From the NCBI GenBank assembly GCA_021108185.1, contig JAIORJ010000088.1, positions 43,591 to 107,590 on the forward strand: a stretch of DNA of 64,000 nucleotides, read 5' to 3'. Both the position numbers and the translations under genes were made by a program. Source of the DNA: Methanococcoides sp. Lineage in GTDB: Archaea; Halobacteriota; Methanosarcinia; Methanosarcinales; Methanosarcinaceae. How positions within the stretch are numbered: position 1 is the first letter of the stretch; each line of letters opens with the position of its first letter. The notes beneath the pieces were generated by a model. It saw nothing but the letters and a program-made list of their open reading frames with translations, did no database searches and had not been told where the DNA came from. Below, in pieces: positions 46,106 to 58,408 of this stretch.

Positions 46106-46861
46106 ATGGGAGATGAAGAAGATATATTTCTAGAGATGTTCGATAAATTACCTAGGCAGGGCCCAGGTAAGGATGAATGCACAAGAAAAGCATATTCAAT
46201 GCTCTCAGACCTTCCGGAAATACCTGACATTCTTGATATAGGCTGTGGTTCCGGAAGGCAGACGCTTGTGCTTGCAGAAATATCAAAAGGGCACATCGAT
46301 GCCCTTGACCTGAATGAGATCTTCCTGGAAGACCTTAATGAAAGGGCAAAAGAAAATGGCTTCTCAGAGAACATCAGGACCTAGGTTGGTTCTATGACGG
46401 AGCTTCCATTTGAAAAGGAAAGCTTTGACCTTATCTGGGCTGAAGGGGCGATATACATCATGGGCTTTAAGGAAGGTCTTGCTTACTGGAAGCACTTCCT
46501 TAAAAAAAGCGGTTATATTGCCGTAACTGAGATCACATGGCTCAAAAGTTCTCCGTCTGAAAGAGCACGTTCATTCTGGGACAATTATCCAGAGGTCGCC
46601 ATGGAGACCATTGAAGAGAAAAAAGCCATCATTTCAGATCTTGGTCTTGACTGTATTGGTTCATTTGTACTTCCTGAAAAAGCATGGTGGGATGACTATT
46701 ATGTTCCGCTTGAAAAGCGCCTTGAGGAAATGAAGATAAAATACGCAGATGACCCTGTATTTGTTGCCCTCGCAGAAGAAACCTATGCTGAAATTGATAT
46801 GTATAGAGAATGTTCAGATGATTACGGATATGTTTTCTACATAATGCAAAAAAAAGAATAA
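46106..46861 (+). CDS. SAM-dependent methyltransferase with in-frame TAG (possible pyrrolysine)
   Basis: One gene of 251 residues if TAG at 46382-46384 (codon 93) is read through. Before it: LDIGCGSGRQTLVLAEISKG near residue 49 (motif I), IDALDLNEIFLEDL. After it, in the same frame: VGSMTELPFEKESFDLIWAE and GAIYIMGFKEGLAYWKHFLK, then the C-terminal MPPs of this Methyltransf_11 family. The protein is complete only across the TAG, with no indel, and both halves are well preserved. ATG 46394 after the TAG lacks a good ribosome binding site. In Methanosarcinaceae TAG can encode pyrrolysine. Substrate unknown. Confidence 0.85.
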
Positions 46862-46867
46862 GACAGG

Positions 46868-47464
46868 TCAATTGAATAACTTGTCAAGGAAATACTGGTG
46901 GACCCTCATATCATCGGTCAGTTCAGGATGGAATGCAAATGCCAGCACATTATCCTGCTCGGCAGCAACGATCTTTCCATCAATGGATGCAAGGACCTTT
47001 ACACCTTCCCCTGCTTCGGTAATTGCAGGAGCTCTGATAAAGACGGCATTGTATGGGGAATCAAGGAATGAGATATCAAGCCCGATCTCGAACGATTCGA
47101 ACTGTCTTCCAAAGGCATTTCTATTGACCTTTATATCCATAAGGCCTAACAGGTGCTGGTGTGTTTTTTCGACCTGTGAATCGCCTGCTTTTGCGGTCAG
47201 TATGAGACCTGCACAGGTTCCCATGATGGGAATACCTTTTTCTTTTGCATCCTTTATCTCTACGTCAATACCTTCCCTTAAGATGAGGCGACCAAGGGTC
47301 GTACTTTCCCCGCCAGGGAACACAAGTCCGTCACAGGTGGGAACAATACCTTTGTGCTTGATAGTAACTATTTCAGCAGTTGCTCCGCGTTCTGCAAGAG
47401 CACGCTCAAGAGATTCAACATGTTCAGAAACATCGCCCTGAATAGCGATAACTCCAATACGCAT
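46868..47464 (-). CDS. pdxT: Pyridoxal 5'-phosphate synthase glutaminase subunit
   Basis: 198 residues. It releases ammonia from glutamine for PdxS. Class I glutaminase marks: GVIAIQGDVSEH at the start, FPGGESTTLGRL near 46, catalytic Cys in GTCAGLIL near 78, and the His-Glu pair in AFHPELTDD near 172. ATG 47464 with GGTG upstream is preferred to the longer frame. It follows pdxS by 36 bases on the same strand, as usual. Confidence 0.95.
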   Translation of the reverse strand: MRIGVIAIQGDVSEHVESLERALAERGATAEIVTIKHKGIVPTCDGLVFPGGESTTLGRLILREGIDVEIKDAKEKGIPIMGTCAGLILTAKAGDSQVEKTHQHLLGLMDIKVNRNAFGRQFESFEIGLDISFLDSPYNAVFIRAPAITEAGEGVKVLASIDGKIVAAEQDNVLAFAFHPELTDDMRVHQYFLDKLFN

Positions 47465-47500
47465 AATTAACACCAAAAAAAAGAAGTAAAAAGGGAAAGG

Positions 47501-48397
47501 TTACCAGCCACGAGTCTGGAGAACCTGATCCTCTGGGATTGAATCTACACTGATACCTTTCATACCCGCGCCGATACCTTTTGATACCTCAGCAAGTACT
47601 TCAGGATTGTTGTAGTTGTTAACAGCCTCAACAATAGCTTTTGCCATTACTTCCGGCTTCTCTGCCTTGAAGATACCTGAACCGACGAAAACACCGTCAG
47701 CGCCAAGTCTCATCATAAGAGCTGCATCTGCAGGAGTTGCAATTCCGCCAGCTGCGAAGTTCACAACAGGAAGACGCTGCATCTGCGCCGTTTCCATAAC
47801 AAGCTCAATAGGTGCTTCGATGTCCCTTGCAGCCATAATAAGCTCTTCCTTTGTCATTCCCTGAAGTGTCCTGATCTCGCCCAGGATCTGCTTCATGTGG
47901 CGTACAGCCTCTCTTACATCTCCGGTACCAGCTTCGCCTTTTGTGCGTATCATAGCTGCACCCTCGTTGATCCTTCTCAGTGCTTCACCAAGGTTACGTG
48001 CACCACATACGAAAGGAACAGTGAACTGTGTCTTATCGATGTGGAACTCTTCATCTGCAGGTGTAAGTACTTCTGACTCGTCGATCATGTCAGAGCCAAG
48101 TGCCTGAAGGATCTCAGCTTCAACGAAGTGTCCTATCCTTGCTTTTGCCATTACCGGAATTGTTACAGATGCAATGATGTCAGCAGTTACCTGTGGGTCT
48201 GCCATCCTTGCAACACCGCCTTCTTTTCTGATGTCTGAAGGGACTGCGTGGAGTGCCATAACTGCAACAGCTCCTGCCTCTTCAGCGATCCTTGCTTCCT
48301 CAGGGGTCGTAACGTCCATGATAACGCCGCCTTTCTGCATCTTTGCAAAGCCGCGTTTGATAAGTTCTGTACCGTGTCTTAATTTTTCAAGTTCCAT
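47501..48397 (-). CDS. pdxS: Pyridoxal 5'-phosphate synthase subunit PdxS
   Basis: 298 residues, a TIM barrel making PLP from ribulose/ribose 5-phosphate, glyceraldehyde 3-phosphate and ammonia. Very conserved: [20 protein letters not shown] at the start, [12 protein letters not shown] near 45, [12 protein letters not shown] near 82 with the catalytic lysine, [12 protein letters not shown] near 105, and [18 protein letters not shown] near 205. GGATGATC is the ribosome binding site and selects ATG 48397. It lies 67 bases after gyrA in the same direction. Confidence 0.97.
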   Translation of the reverse strand: MELEKLRHGTELIKRGFAKMQKGGVIMDVTTPEEARIAEEAGAVAVMALHAVPSDIRKEGGVARMADPQVTADIIASVTIPVMAKARIGHFVEAEILQALGSDMIDESEVLTPADEEFHIDKTQFTVPFVCGARNLGEALRRINEGAAMIRTKGEAGTGDVREAVRHMKQILGEIRTLQGMTKEELIMAARDIEAPIELVMETAQMQRLPVVNFAAGGIATPADAALMMRLGADGVFVGSGIFKAEKPEVMAKAIVEAVNNYNNPEVLAEVSKGIGAGMKGISVDSIPEDQVLQTRGW

Positions 48398-48464
48398 AAT
48401 GATCATCCTTTAAGCTGATTTAGTCTAGTAAATATGGTCAATATTTAAAAGTGTTTAGTTCGTG

Positions 48465-50957
48465 TCATTCCTCATTTTTAATTCTTGCAACACCCACAAC
48501 CTTGTCGCCGGAGCGCACATTCATAATTTTGACACCCTGTGTGTTTCTTCCCTGTGCACGTATATCCTTCACAGGAATTCTGATGAAAATTCCTTCTGAA
48601 CTTGTCACCATGACCTCATCTTCCTCTTTAACGGCCTTTACATTTATTACAGGACCGTTCCTGAGACTCGTCACTATGGTGATCACACCCTGTCCACCAC
48701 GTTTCATTCCACGGTACTCGTCAAACGTTGTACGTTTTCCATATCCGTTCTCTGTGATGGTGAGTAGTTTAGTGCTCAGGTCAACAACATCAAGACTTAC
48801 CACAATATCATCGCCGGCAAGCTTCATTCCGCGAACACCTCTTGCAGTACGACCCATTGGACGAACATCCCTTTCACAGAATCTGATAGCCTTTCCATGT
48901 CTTGAGACCATCATTATTTCCTTGGAACCGTCCGTGAGTGCTACATTGACAAGTTCATCCCCTTCATCAAGTTTGAGCGCAATGATACCGGCCTTTCTCA
49001 CATTACTGAAATCCGACAATGGGGTCTTCTTTACAGTTCCCATTCGTGTTGCCATGAACAAGAACTTATCCTCTTCGAATTCCTTCACTGTTATTGTTGC
49101 AGTAACGGATTCGTTCTCAGCAAGATCAAGCAGGTTTACAACAGCCTTACCCTTTGACTGCCGGCTTCCTTCTGGGATGCTGTAAACCTTTTTCCAGTGG
49201 ACTTTTCCGCGATTGGTGAAGAACATCAGGTAATCATGAGTGGATGATATAAAGATATCTTCAACGACATCCTGTTCCTTTGTTTCCATTCCAATGACAC
49301 CCTTTCCACCCCTGTGCTGTTGAGTGTAGGTATCCACAGGCATCCTCTTGATATAGCCGCTATTGGTGATTGTAACGATGACTTCTTCCACAGGGATTAA
49401 ATCCTCATCCTCAAATTCGACATGTGAACCTGTGATCTCTGTCCTGCGCTTATCTGCAAACCTTTCGCGGATGGCCTGTAACTCTTCCTTTATGATGTTG
49501 TATTTCCTTTCATCACTTTCAATGATGTCTTTCAGGTCCTCGATAAGCTTGACAAGTTCTCCATGCTCGTCCTCTATCTTCTGCCTTTCCAGTCCTGTCA
49601 ACTTCTGCAAACGCATATCTAGGATGGCCTTTGCCTGAACTTCATCAAGCCCGAACTTGGTCATCAGCCCTTCCTTAGCCTCATCCACAGCATTTGAACC
49701 GCGAATCAGAGCTATGACCTCATCGATATGGTCAAGAGCGATCATTAATCCCTTAAGGATATGGGCTTTCTCATCAGCCTTTCTCATCTCGAACATGGAA
49801 CGTTTGAGTATGACATCGATCCTATGTTCAAGGTGTATCTGAAGCAATTCCTTAAGGGTCAATTCCCTTGGAATATTATCGACAAGTGCAAGGTTGATGA
49901 TACCAAAAGTGGTCTGCATCTGGGTATGCTTGTAAAGCTGGTTCAGTATAACTTCAGGATTTGTGTTCCTTGTAAGTTCAATAGAAACGCGGATACCATC
50001 GCGATCAGATTCATCACGCAGATCTGAAATGCCGACCATCTTCTTTTCCCTTACAAGAGCGGCAATGTTTTCGATAAGTCTTGATTTATTGACCTGATAT
50101 GGCAGTTCTGAAATAACGATACGCTTCTTATCGTTCTTCATTTCCTCGATCGAAGTAACTGCTCTTATCTTTATAGGCCCTCTTCCAGTCTCATATGCGG
50201 ACTTTATACCCTGATGACCAAGGATTACTCCACCTGTTGGGAAATCAGGACCTTTGACTATCTCCATTAGACTGGAAATGGGTGTCTCAGGATCCTCAAT
50301 AAGCATTAAAGTGGCATCAATGACCTCTCCAAGATTGTGTGGTGCCATATTGGTGGCCATTCCCACTGCAATTCCTGTAGAACCATTGATAAGAAGATTT
50401 GGTAGTCTTGCAGGAAGTACTGTAGGCTCCTTTAGAGAACCATCGTAGTTGGGCCTGAATAGAACGGTCTCCTTGTCAATGTCTGTGAGCATCTCGTTGG
50501 AGATACGGTCCATTCGGGATTCGGTATATCGCATAGCTGCTGCGGAATCACCGTCAATTGAACCGAAGTTACCCTGACCATCGATCAATGGATACCTTAG
50601 GGAAAATTCCTGCACCATTCTCACAAGAGAATCATAAACTGCAGTATCGCCATGTGGGTGGTATTTACCAAGAACGTCTCCCACTACACGAGCGGATTTC
50701 TTGTATGCTTTATCATAGGTCATACCGGCTTCTTTCATGGCATAGAGTATACGCCTGTGTACTGGTTTGAGACCGTCACGTGCATCTGGTAAAGCCCTTC
50801 CAACTATTACGCTCATTGCATAATCGATATAGGAATTCTTCATCTCATCCTGAATAAGGATAGGGACGATCCTTTCACCGGTATCAGTGGGCTTGATATC
50901 CAGAGGTTCATCATTTGGCTGGACATCGCCAGGTTCATTATTCATGTTATCTGCCAT
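48465..50957 (-). CDS. gyrA: DNA gyrase subunit A
   Basis: 830 residues, a bacterial-type topoisomerase II subunit that breaks and reseals DNA. The winged helix and catalytic Tyr lie in [12 protein letters not shown] near residue 130; the N-gate start is [20 protein letters not shown] near 37; six-bladed C-terminal domain repeats run from about 510 with the GyrA-box-like QHRGGKG near 545. GAGGTGAT precedes ATG 50957. Bacterial gyrase is found in Methanosarcinales and haloarchaea by ancient transfer. Ten bases separate it from gyrB. Confidence 0.97.
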   Translation of the reverse strand: MADNMNNEPGDVQPNDEPLDIKPTDTGERIVPILIQDEMKNSYIDYAMSVIVGRALPDARDGLKPVHRRILYAMKEAGMTYDKAYKKSARVVGDVLGKYHPHGDTAVYDSLVRMVQEFSLRYPLIDGQGNFGSIDGDSAAAMRYTESRMDRISNEMLTDIDKETVLFRPNYDGSLKEPTVLPARLPNLLINGSTGIAVGMATNMAPHNLGEVIDATLMLIEDPETPISSLMEIVKGPDFPTGGVILGHQGIKSAYETGRGPIKIRAVTSIEEMKNDKKRIVISELPYQVNKSRLIENIAALVREKKMVGISDLRDESDRDGIRVSIELTRNTNPEVILNQLYKHTQMQTTFGIINLALVDNIPRELTLKELLQIHLEHRIDVILKRSMFEMRKADEKAHILKGLMIALDHIDEVIALIRGSNAVDEAKEGLMTKFGLDEVQAKAILDMRLQKLTGLERQKIEDEHGELVKLIEDLKDIIESDERKYNIIKEELQAIRERFADKRRTEITGSHVEFEDEDLIPVEEVIVTITNSGYIKRMPVDTYTQQHRGGKGVIGMETKEQDVVEDIFISSTHDYLMFFTNRGKVHWKKVYSIPEGSRQSKGKAVVNLLDLAENESVTATITVKEFEEDKFLFMATRMGTVKKTPLSDFSNVRKAGIIALKLDEGDELVNVALTDGSKEIMMVSRHGKAIRFCERDVRPMGRTARGVRGMKLAGDDIVVSLDVVDLSTKLLTITENGYGKRTTFDEYRGMKRGGQGVITIVTSLRNGPVINVKAVKEEDEVMVTSSEGIFIRIPVKDIRAQGRNTQGVKIMNVRSGDKVVGVARIKNEE

Positions 50958-50967
50958 TTATATCACC

Positions 50968-52914
<1,947 letters not shown>

Positions 52915-53136
52915 TTAGTCAGTTAGATGTGATAAATAGATAAAAAAATCGTTGTAAATAATTCAGTTATCGTATTCCCTGTATCTATTCTTATCTATAT
53001 ATTTAGTCTGCATCTATGCATTCATCTATATTAAATGTTTAGCTATAAATGTGAACGATCGAGATTTTATATTGAAAATTGCATAAGGGAACACCCCAGA
53101 ATACTCTCGATCAGTATAACTTATCAGAACAGGCCC

Positions 53137-53748
53137 TCAAGCAGTTTGCTGGAGGATATCAGTGTCTGCCAGACTCCAGACGACCTCGCCATTGAACTTG
53201 TAATTGACCGGCTCTATCGGACGTGGGGATTTTAAGAACCATCCTTTTATGTTCTTGGCATAGCTCTCTTCCGGACTCAAATGGCGTCTTTGGTCGAGCT
53301 TGAAATGAAAATCAGATTCATATTCCTTACATTCAATAAGGTTCACTGTTCCGATTATCATTCCAGTGGGCAGATCCTCAAGCTGTTCAGTAGGGACATC
53401 ATAGTTCTCGTTCACCCACTTAAGGTCCTTTTTCCGAATAATTGCCCTGCTTGCATAGATGGCTATCGTTCCCCGGACAAACGTGTTCTTTGAACGTACT
53501 TCTATATTCTTTAGGCCACGAATTACCAGTGAGGCCCAGGGCTGTCTTATTGCAAGGACATGTATCTTTGGATGGGGTAGTGCATATTCGTCCCCGGGGT
53601 CGATACCACATTCTGTCAGCGTGGTCTGCTTATGTGTAGTGGGTAAGAAACGATCAAAATAGGTTGGTTCTTTTGGAATAACGGCAACATCCCATGTATC
53701 AGGTAGACTGATATCTGCTTTTGTGGGTGCTGTATCTTGAACCATCAT
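53137..53748 (-). CDS. ASCH-domain protein
   Basis: About 203 residues. The ASCH fold, a PUA-like RNA-binding barrel, runs from residue 65: VLAIRQPWASLVIRGLKNIE near 66, VRGTIAIYASRA near 92, LPTGMIIGTVNLIECKEYE near 126, GWFLKSPRPIEPVNYKFNGE near 170. ASCH proteins are thought to bind RNA or modified nucleosides. The N-terminal 60 residues are proline-rich and have no family. GGTGAAT precedes ATG codons at 53748 and 53745; either may be used. Confidence 0.85.
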   Translation of the reverse strand: MMVQDTAPTKADISLPDTWDVAVIPKEPTYFDRFLPTTHKQTTLTECGIDPGDEYALPHPKIHVLAIRQPWASLVIRGLKNIEVRSKNTFVRGTIAIYASRAIIRKKDLKWVNENYDVPTEQLEDLPTGMIIGTVNLIECKEYESDFHFKLDQRRHLSPEESYAKNIKGWFLKSPRPIEPVNYKFNGEVVWSLADTDILQQTA

Positions 53749-53943
53749 ATTCACCTATATCGATTTTCACTTAAATAAGTTTATGTAGATTCTTTGAAGT
53801 ATATATTATTATTTATCGGGGTTTGTTGTTGTTTTTGAGTGGATCAGCTTGATCCTCAATAAGTGATGTATCTAATACTTAGTACTTCTTCTACTCGTTT
53901 TTATATATATTCTTTGATTAGCAAGCCATTATGAGCTTCAATA

Positions 53944-56730
53944 TTATTCGAATATGTGAAGAAAGTATGAATTAATAGCTCCGTTCAGTTCAAGGTCAAA
54001 CCATTCTTCAACTGCAACCGTTTCGTTGGGATTATCTTCTTCAAAGCGGAACCAGAACTCCAGCATCTTCTTCATCTTGCTGTGTTCCTGCCCCTCCATG
54101 GTACTGGAAGGATAAGCTGTAGGGTCCCAGATATCCTCAAGCATCTTTTGAGCCATGCCAATATCAATATTATCTCCCTTCATATCCATACGAGACAACT
54201 GTTCATAGACAGAATGCACATCTGTACCCACCTGGAAAAAGGTCTTCTGTGGAATCGGTATGTTGAGCACAGAACCATACTTGAACTTTAACGGACAGTC
54301 CTGGTATGTCTTGATCTTCGAAGCCGAGAACCTCATGTTCGGATCAACAAGTGGTGGCATATTACCATCAATGAGATCCTCTAATTCCTTCGGTTCTTTC
54401 GGGTTTGCCTGCAGGAAATCCTTTACATCAAAAGTGGATAGATTGCCTTCATCCTCGATCTCCCTCAATTGAGCAAGGACTACAAGAGATTCCAGAGCCT
54501 GCTTTAACTGACCCTGTTTTGAATACATATTGACCAGTTGGAGATATTCATCCTTTTTCTTCATCAAAGGTGAAACATCATCAACCTCATTCTTCCGTTC
54601 AAATGCTTCTGCTTCGATATACTCGATCAGAGGATTTGATGTGTATTCAAGCTGTACAAGGAACTCACTTGGTGTAACGCCTCTCTTGTTCCCTTCATAT
54701 TTTTCAGGGAAGACGAGGTAGAGTTGCTCCTTTGCTCTTGTCATGGCAACATATGCCAACCTTCTTTCCTCTTCAAGATGCAGCACTTTTTCATCCACGT
54801 CCCTTTGTCGACCCTTTGAAAGGGCTTTTGGTACCGTGAATGTCTTTCTCCTATGGGTCAGAGGAAGATGTCGGGTGGCCATGTCGCAGACAAAAACAAC
54901 CTTTGCTTCTTTGCCCTTTGACTGATGAATTGTCATTATCTTTACAGTATCTTCATCACTGGATACTCCCTCATCCAGCTCAAGCCCGAACACCAGTTCA
55001 AGATCTTCGACCACGGTCTCAAGCTCACTCCCGCCATCAACGAGTTCAAGGTCCTCCACGGTGCTGATGAGGGAATTGAGGATCGTGATGTTCCTTCTGG
55101 ATGCTGACGTGTCTTCCTGTAGCTGGGTCCTGTAAAAATCGGTCTTCTCTGATAGCAGGTGTTTTACAGTATCCGATGGCAGGTGATTCTTTTTGAGTTC
55201 TATCAGTTCATTGAGGCGGGATACTATCGATATGATCAAGTCCTTCTGGCTGAGCTCAAGTTCATCAAGATGGTAAAGCAAGACCGAATATATCCCATCA
55301 CCCACAGTGTTGTCAGCTCTGCTTATCTTCAATGCCTGAAGATTGATCTTCTGCAGATCATGTTCGCTCACTCCTTCCCTTGATAGTATCTTTGCAAAAC
55401 CTATGCCGTTATTGAAAGGGTTAGCAACCACATGGAGATAGGCCATTGCTTCCCTGACCACCGGGAAACGGTTCAGCTGGAGACTACCGACAAATTCCAC
55501 CGGGATCATCCTTTGTTTTAAGGATTCACTGAACTTCTTACCATCAGCCCTTTTTCGAGTAAGTATGAAGATCTCACCTGGCTGAACACCGTCATTGACC
55601 ATTTTCTCGATCTCTTCAGCAACATATTCTGCTTCACTTACATCATCGGGTGCTTTAACGACTTTGACATCGTTCTTTTCACCATTGTGAGCTGTGAGGT
55701 TCTTCTCCTGCCTCTGCGGATTGTTCGAGATAAGCTGCTGGGAAAGCTGCACGATCTGAGAACTTGACCTGTAGTTCTTTTCAAGCGGGATCTTTTCAAG
55801 GGATTTATAATATTCCTCTAATTGCTCTATGTTAGCAAGATATGCGCCTCTAAAACGATAGATGCACTGGTCATCATCAGCTACACAGGTCAGGTTATTA
55901 CCATCAGCTATTAGATGTACGAGAAAGAGCTGTGCAAAATTGGTGTCCTGGAACTCATCCACGAGAATATAATCATACCTGGCTTTCACCATGTTCCTGA
56001 CAACATCATTTGTCTCAAGAAGTTTACATGCCATGGAGATCATGTCGTCATAGTCAAGGAATCCATTATCACTTTTGTACTGCTGGTAGTGTTCATAGAA
56101 CCTTGCAAGATCACTCAGCTTTAAAAGAATGTCCTTTTCTCCTTCATCTATGCCCTCAGCTTCCAAATTGCTGCTTGCATATTCCTCCAGATCCTTCGGG
56201 GATACCAGATGGTCCTTCAACTGGGATACACCTTCCAGCAAACTGGTAATAAGGTCGTATGGTTGTGGCGGGATGGCAAGGTTCTCAAAACCGAACGAAT
56301 CGATGTTTTTGATACCCCAAACATGCGAATGCTCTTTTGATATCAGCTTTGCATTCTGGTTTATGCCAAGGTAAAGGGAGAACTCACGTATCAGGTCATT
56401 ACAGAATGAGTGGAATGTGGAAACCGTGATACCACTTCCAACGCCTGTTTTCGTCTCAATCCTTTCCTGCATCTCTCCGGCTGCTTTTTCCGAGAATGTC
56501 AATGCCAGTATTCTTTCAGGAGACAGACCATTTTCAGTGAGATCGACCACTTTTTTTGTGATAGTGAAGGTCTTTCCAGAGCCGGGACCTGCGAGGATTA
56601 GGAGGGGTCCATCGGTAGGTCCAACGGTAGGTACCTGGCAGTATATAGGTGATATGAAACCACCATTATATTCGGTTTTCACATGGCCTCTTGTAATGAT
56701 CGGTATACTTGGATTTGCACATATTTTCAA
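53944..56730 (-). CDS. UvrD/PcrA-like superfamily I helicase, apparently truncated at both ends
   Basis: 928 residues as open frame. Helicase motifs are intact: LLILAGPGSGKTFTITKKV near residue 43, ILVDEFQDTNFAQ near 250, ADDDQCIYRFRGA near 280, KNYRSSSQIV near 318, TIHQSKGKEAKVVFV near 630, and EERRLAYVAMTRAKEQLYL near 680. The Q-motif expected before Walker A is missing and is replaced by unrelated sequence. The C-terminal part begins an AddB/RecB-type nuclease domain (FSASKIKTYQDCPLKFKYGS near 825) but stops at ELNGAINSYFLHIFE, before the catalytic D and D-x-K. Both ends look rearranged. Its 5' end overlaps the divergent gene at 56654. Confidence 0.8.
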   Translation of the reverse strand: MKICANPSIPIITRGHVKTEYNGGFISPIYCQVPTVGPTDGPLLILAGPGSGKTFTITKKVVDLTENGLSPERILALTFSEKAAGEMQERIETKTGVGSGITVSTFHSFCNDLIREFSLYLGINQNAKLISKEHSHVWGIKNIDSFGFENLAIPPQPYDLITSLLEGVSQLKDHLVSPKDLEEYASSNLEAEGIDEGEKDILLKLSDLARFYEHYQQYKSDNGFLDYDDMISMACKLLETNDVVRNMVKARYDYILVDEFQDTNFAQLFLVHLIADGNNLTCVADDDQCIYRFRGAYLANIEQLEEYYKSLEKIPLEKNYRSSSQIVQLSQQLISNNPQRQEKNLTAHNGEKNDVKVVKAPDDVSEAEYVAEEIEKMVNDGVQPGEIFILTRKRADGKKFSESLKQRMIPVEFVGSLQLNRFPVVREAMAYLHVVANPFNNGIGFAKILSREGVSEHDLQKINLQALKISRADNTVGDGIYSVLLYHLDELELSQKDLIISIVSRLNELIELKKNHLPSDTVKHLLSEKTDFYRTQLQEDTSASRRNITILNSLISTVEDLELVDGGSELETVVEDLELVFGLELDEGVSSDEDTVKIMTIHQSKGKEAKVVFVCDMATRHLPLTHRRKTFTVPKALSKGRQRDVDEKVLHLEEERRLAYVAMTRAKEQLYLVFPEKYEGNKRGVTPSEFLVQLEYTSNPLIEYIEAEAFERKNEVDDVSPLMKKKDEYLQLVNMYSKQGQLKQALESLVVLAQLREIEDEGNLSTFDVKDFLQANPKEPKELEDLIDGNMPPLVDPNMRFSASKIKTYQDCPLKFKYGSVLNIPIPQKTFFQVGTDVHSVYEQLSRMDMKGDNIDIGMAQKMLEDIWDPTAYPSSTMEGQEHSKMKKMLEFWFRFEEDNPNETVAVEEWFDLELNGAINSYFLHIFE

Positions 56731-57130
56731 TGATCTTGTTGCAAAGCTGAACCTGATTTACGGATACGAAAAGAATAGGATAGTAAGATTGTTGCCTGTA
56801 GTTGTGACCTATCTTTCAATAGTATATTTCCTTTTTGAAGAGGCGTTCTATGATCCAACCATTCTTATAATGTACTCGATCATGGCGATCTTTGGAATTG
56901 GTTTTTCGTATTTCCATAAATTCGAATATAATCTTTCTTTGATGGTGGTTGGTGCAGTGATCGGCGGGCTGACGGAAGGCATAGGGCATTTTTATGATCT
57001 CTACATCTACAGCCCGACCAACCTTCTACCACTGTTCCTATGTCTTGGATGGGGGCTGAATACCTGGATAATACAGACTCTCCCTTATTTGTTAAGGATA
57101 GATCTGGCAAAAGCCTTCAAGAAAAGTTAA
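56654..57130 (+). CDS. Integral membrane protein of unknown family
   Basis: 158 residues with four or five hydrophobic helices: FTWPLVMIGILGFAHIF, LLPVVVTYLSIVYFLF, ILIMYSIMAIFGIGFSYF, SLMVVGAVIGGLTEGI, LLPLFLCLGWGLNTWII. Carries conserved-looking EGIGHFYDLY and N, H, E residues inside helices. AGGTGAT immediately before ATG 56654 supports this start, which overlaps the first 77 bases of the divergent helicase gene. No family recognised. Confidence 0.6.
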   Translation: MKPPLYSVFTWPLVMIGILGFAHIFNDLVAKLNLIYGYEKNRIVRLLPVVVTYLSIVYFLFEEAFYDPTILIMYSIMAIFGIGFSYFHKFEYNLSLMVVGAVIGGLTEGIGHFYDLYIYSPTNLLPLFLCLGWGLNTWIIQTLPYLLRIDLAKAFKKS

Positions 57131-57203
57131 AATAAATTGGAGTTCGAGTGATGGATGCTTAAATCCATGAATTGATGATATAATCTTATAAGGAGGTAGT
57201 CTG

Positions 57204-58016
57204 ATGTCAATTGTTGTCGTATCTGATGTACACCTTGGTACGGATGAAGCTAATGAAGAAAAGTTCATTAAGTTCTTAAAAGAGTTAGATTTTGAAAAGA
57301 TCGAACATTTTGTTCTTCTTGGGGATATAATTGATATCTGGAGGCGTGACTTCACAAAAGCAGTTATTGAATGTTCCAGATCACTGACACTATTAAATGA
57401 TCTGGTCAGTAAAACCCAAGTTCACTATATCGTTGGGAATCATGACTATTATTTACTACGTCTTAGTGAACTTTATGGGACAAATTTTCCCTTTGACGTC
57501 AAAAAATCAACCATAATTAAAAGTAAATATCAAGAATTTTATTTCATGCACGGTTATCAATTAGAAGTATTGTGTAATCCATACTACAAATCAATGAAAA
57601 CCTACGAAACCTTCAGTGAACACATGTGCCTTGCAGGTGATGATACTGGCAATGCTGCTGATGCTTTGTGGAAACTTCGTCAATCAAATAAATCCCTTTG
57701 GAATAAGTTAAAAAGAATTCCAGAGAATCCCTATGCAGCACTTAAATCAATGATGGAACCGCCTGAGGTAAGGATTAGGAACATTCGCAAGCATAATGCT
57801 ATTGGACCAATTGAAAAACTTGCAGAAGCAGAATCCAAACATTTTCTGCTCGATATACGTCCTGAACAGTTTTTGGTCTATGGGCATACCCACCATCCAT
57901 ATATAAATGAGGAAAAAAAGGTTGCAAACACAGGTAGCTGGGGACTTGGTGATCAAAAGAAATTCTGGTACATGGAAATAGTTGATGATAAAGTAGATTT
58001 AAAGGAATTTGATTAA
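57204..58016 (+). CDS. Calcineurin-like metallophosphoesterase (LpxH-like)
   Basis: 270 residues. The five metal motifs are present: VVSDVHLGTDE near residue 5, LLGDIIDIWRRD near 38, YIVGNHDYYLL near 75, FMHGYQLEV near 112 and YGHTHHPYI near 232, ending ANTGSWGLGD. This is the branch that contains UDP-diacylglucosamine pyrophosphatase, but archaea lack lipid A, so another phosphodiester is cut. GGAGG precedes ATG 57204 at 57191-57195. Confidence 0.88.
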   Translation: MSIVVVSDVHLGTDEANEEKFIKFLKELDFEKIEHFVLLGDIIDIWRRDFTKAVIECSRSLTLLNDLVSKTQVHYIVGNHDYYLLRLSELYGTNFPFDVKKSTIIKSKYQEFYFMHGYQLEVLCNPYYKSMKTYETFSEHMCLAGDDTGNAADALWKLRQSNKSLWNKLKRIPENPYAALKSMMEPPEVRIRNIRKHNAIGPIEKLAEAESKHFLLDIRPEQFLVYGHTHHPYINEEKKVANTGSWGLGDQKKFWYMEIVDDKVDLKEFD

Positions 58017-58408
58017 AGAAATTATCATTTTCCTCATCAATTAAACATTCCTCGCAAATGTTCCAGATTATCTCTAATATATTGGAAGTGATTTGATTAT
58101 TAGTGATCGAAAGATCCAAATCAAATACTTCTTATATTTTTGTCTGTAGATAAAATGTAAAACCCCGATGTCTTTAGCATCGCGTTAGATTGGTAATTTA
58201 ACGTTCCTACCTAAAATCAGGGAGTTCATGGGAGTTCTAGTATTTCAAAATAGAACCTTTTATTTCTTCGAAATTTATGCTCTTATAGACGATATGGATT
58301 AAAATAACCTTTTTCGAATTTCAAATAGTCACATAATCATTAAATTAAGAATAAACTCTATATGAATAATTATTTACATCTCACAGACAATAAACTTATA
58401 GGGTGTTG
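58017..58408. other. 392-base gap, no gene seen
   Basis: AT-rich. 58155-58200 holds AAAACCCCGATG, a CGATG/CATCG hairpin at 58166-58182, and further on CAGGGAGTTCATGGGAG, which is reminiscent of the ends of IS200/IS605-type elements, but no transposase or TnpB remains and the likeness is weak. The promoter of the next gene lies at the right. Confidence 0.3.

Noticed and set aside
46394..46861. Second half of the methyltransferase as an independent gene
   Set aside because: It would lack the SAM-binding motif and has no ribosome binding site; the TAG-containing single gene is more likely.
46872..47441. 189-codon plus-strand frame opposite pdxT
   Set aside because: Antisense of a conserved enzyme, with no plausible start signal.
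48451..49185. 244-codon plus-strand frame opposite gyrA
   Set aside because: Ser/Thr/Pro/Leu-rich antisense of gyrA, typical of a shadow frame.
56417..56653. N-terminal extension of the membrane protein at 56654
   Set aside because: It lies antisense to the conserved Walker A region of the helicase; the ribosome binding site supports ATG 56654.
58155..58260. End of an IS200/IS605 element
   Set aside because: Only a 5-base stem and a loose likeness; no TnpA or TnpB trace, so reported only as a gap description.
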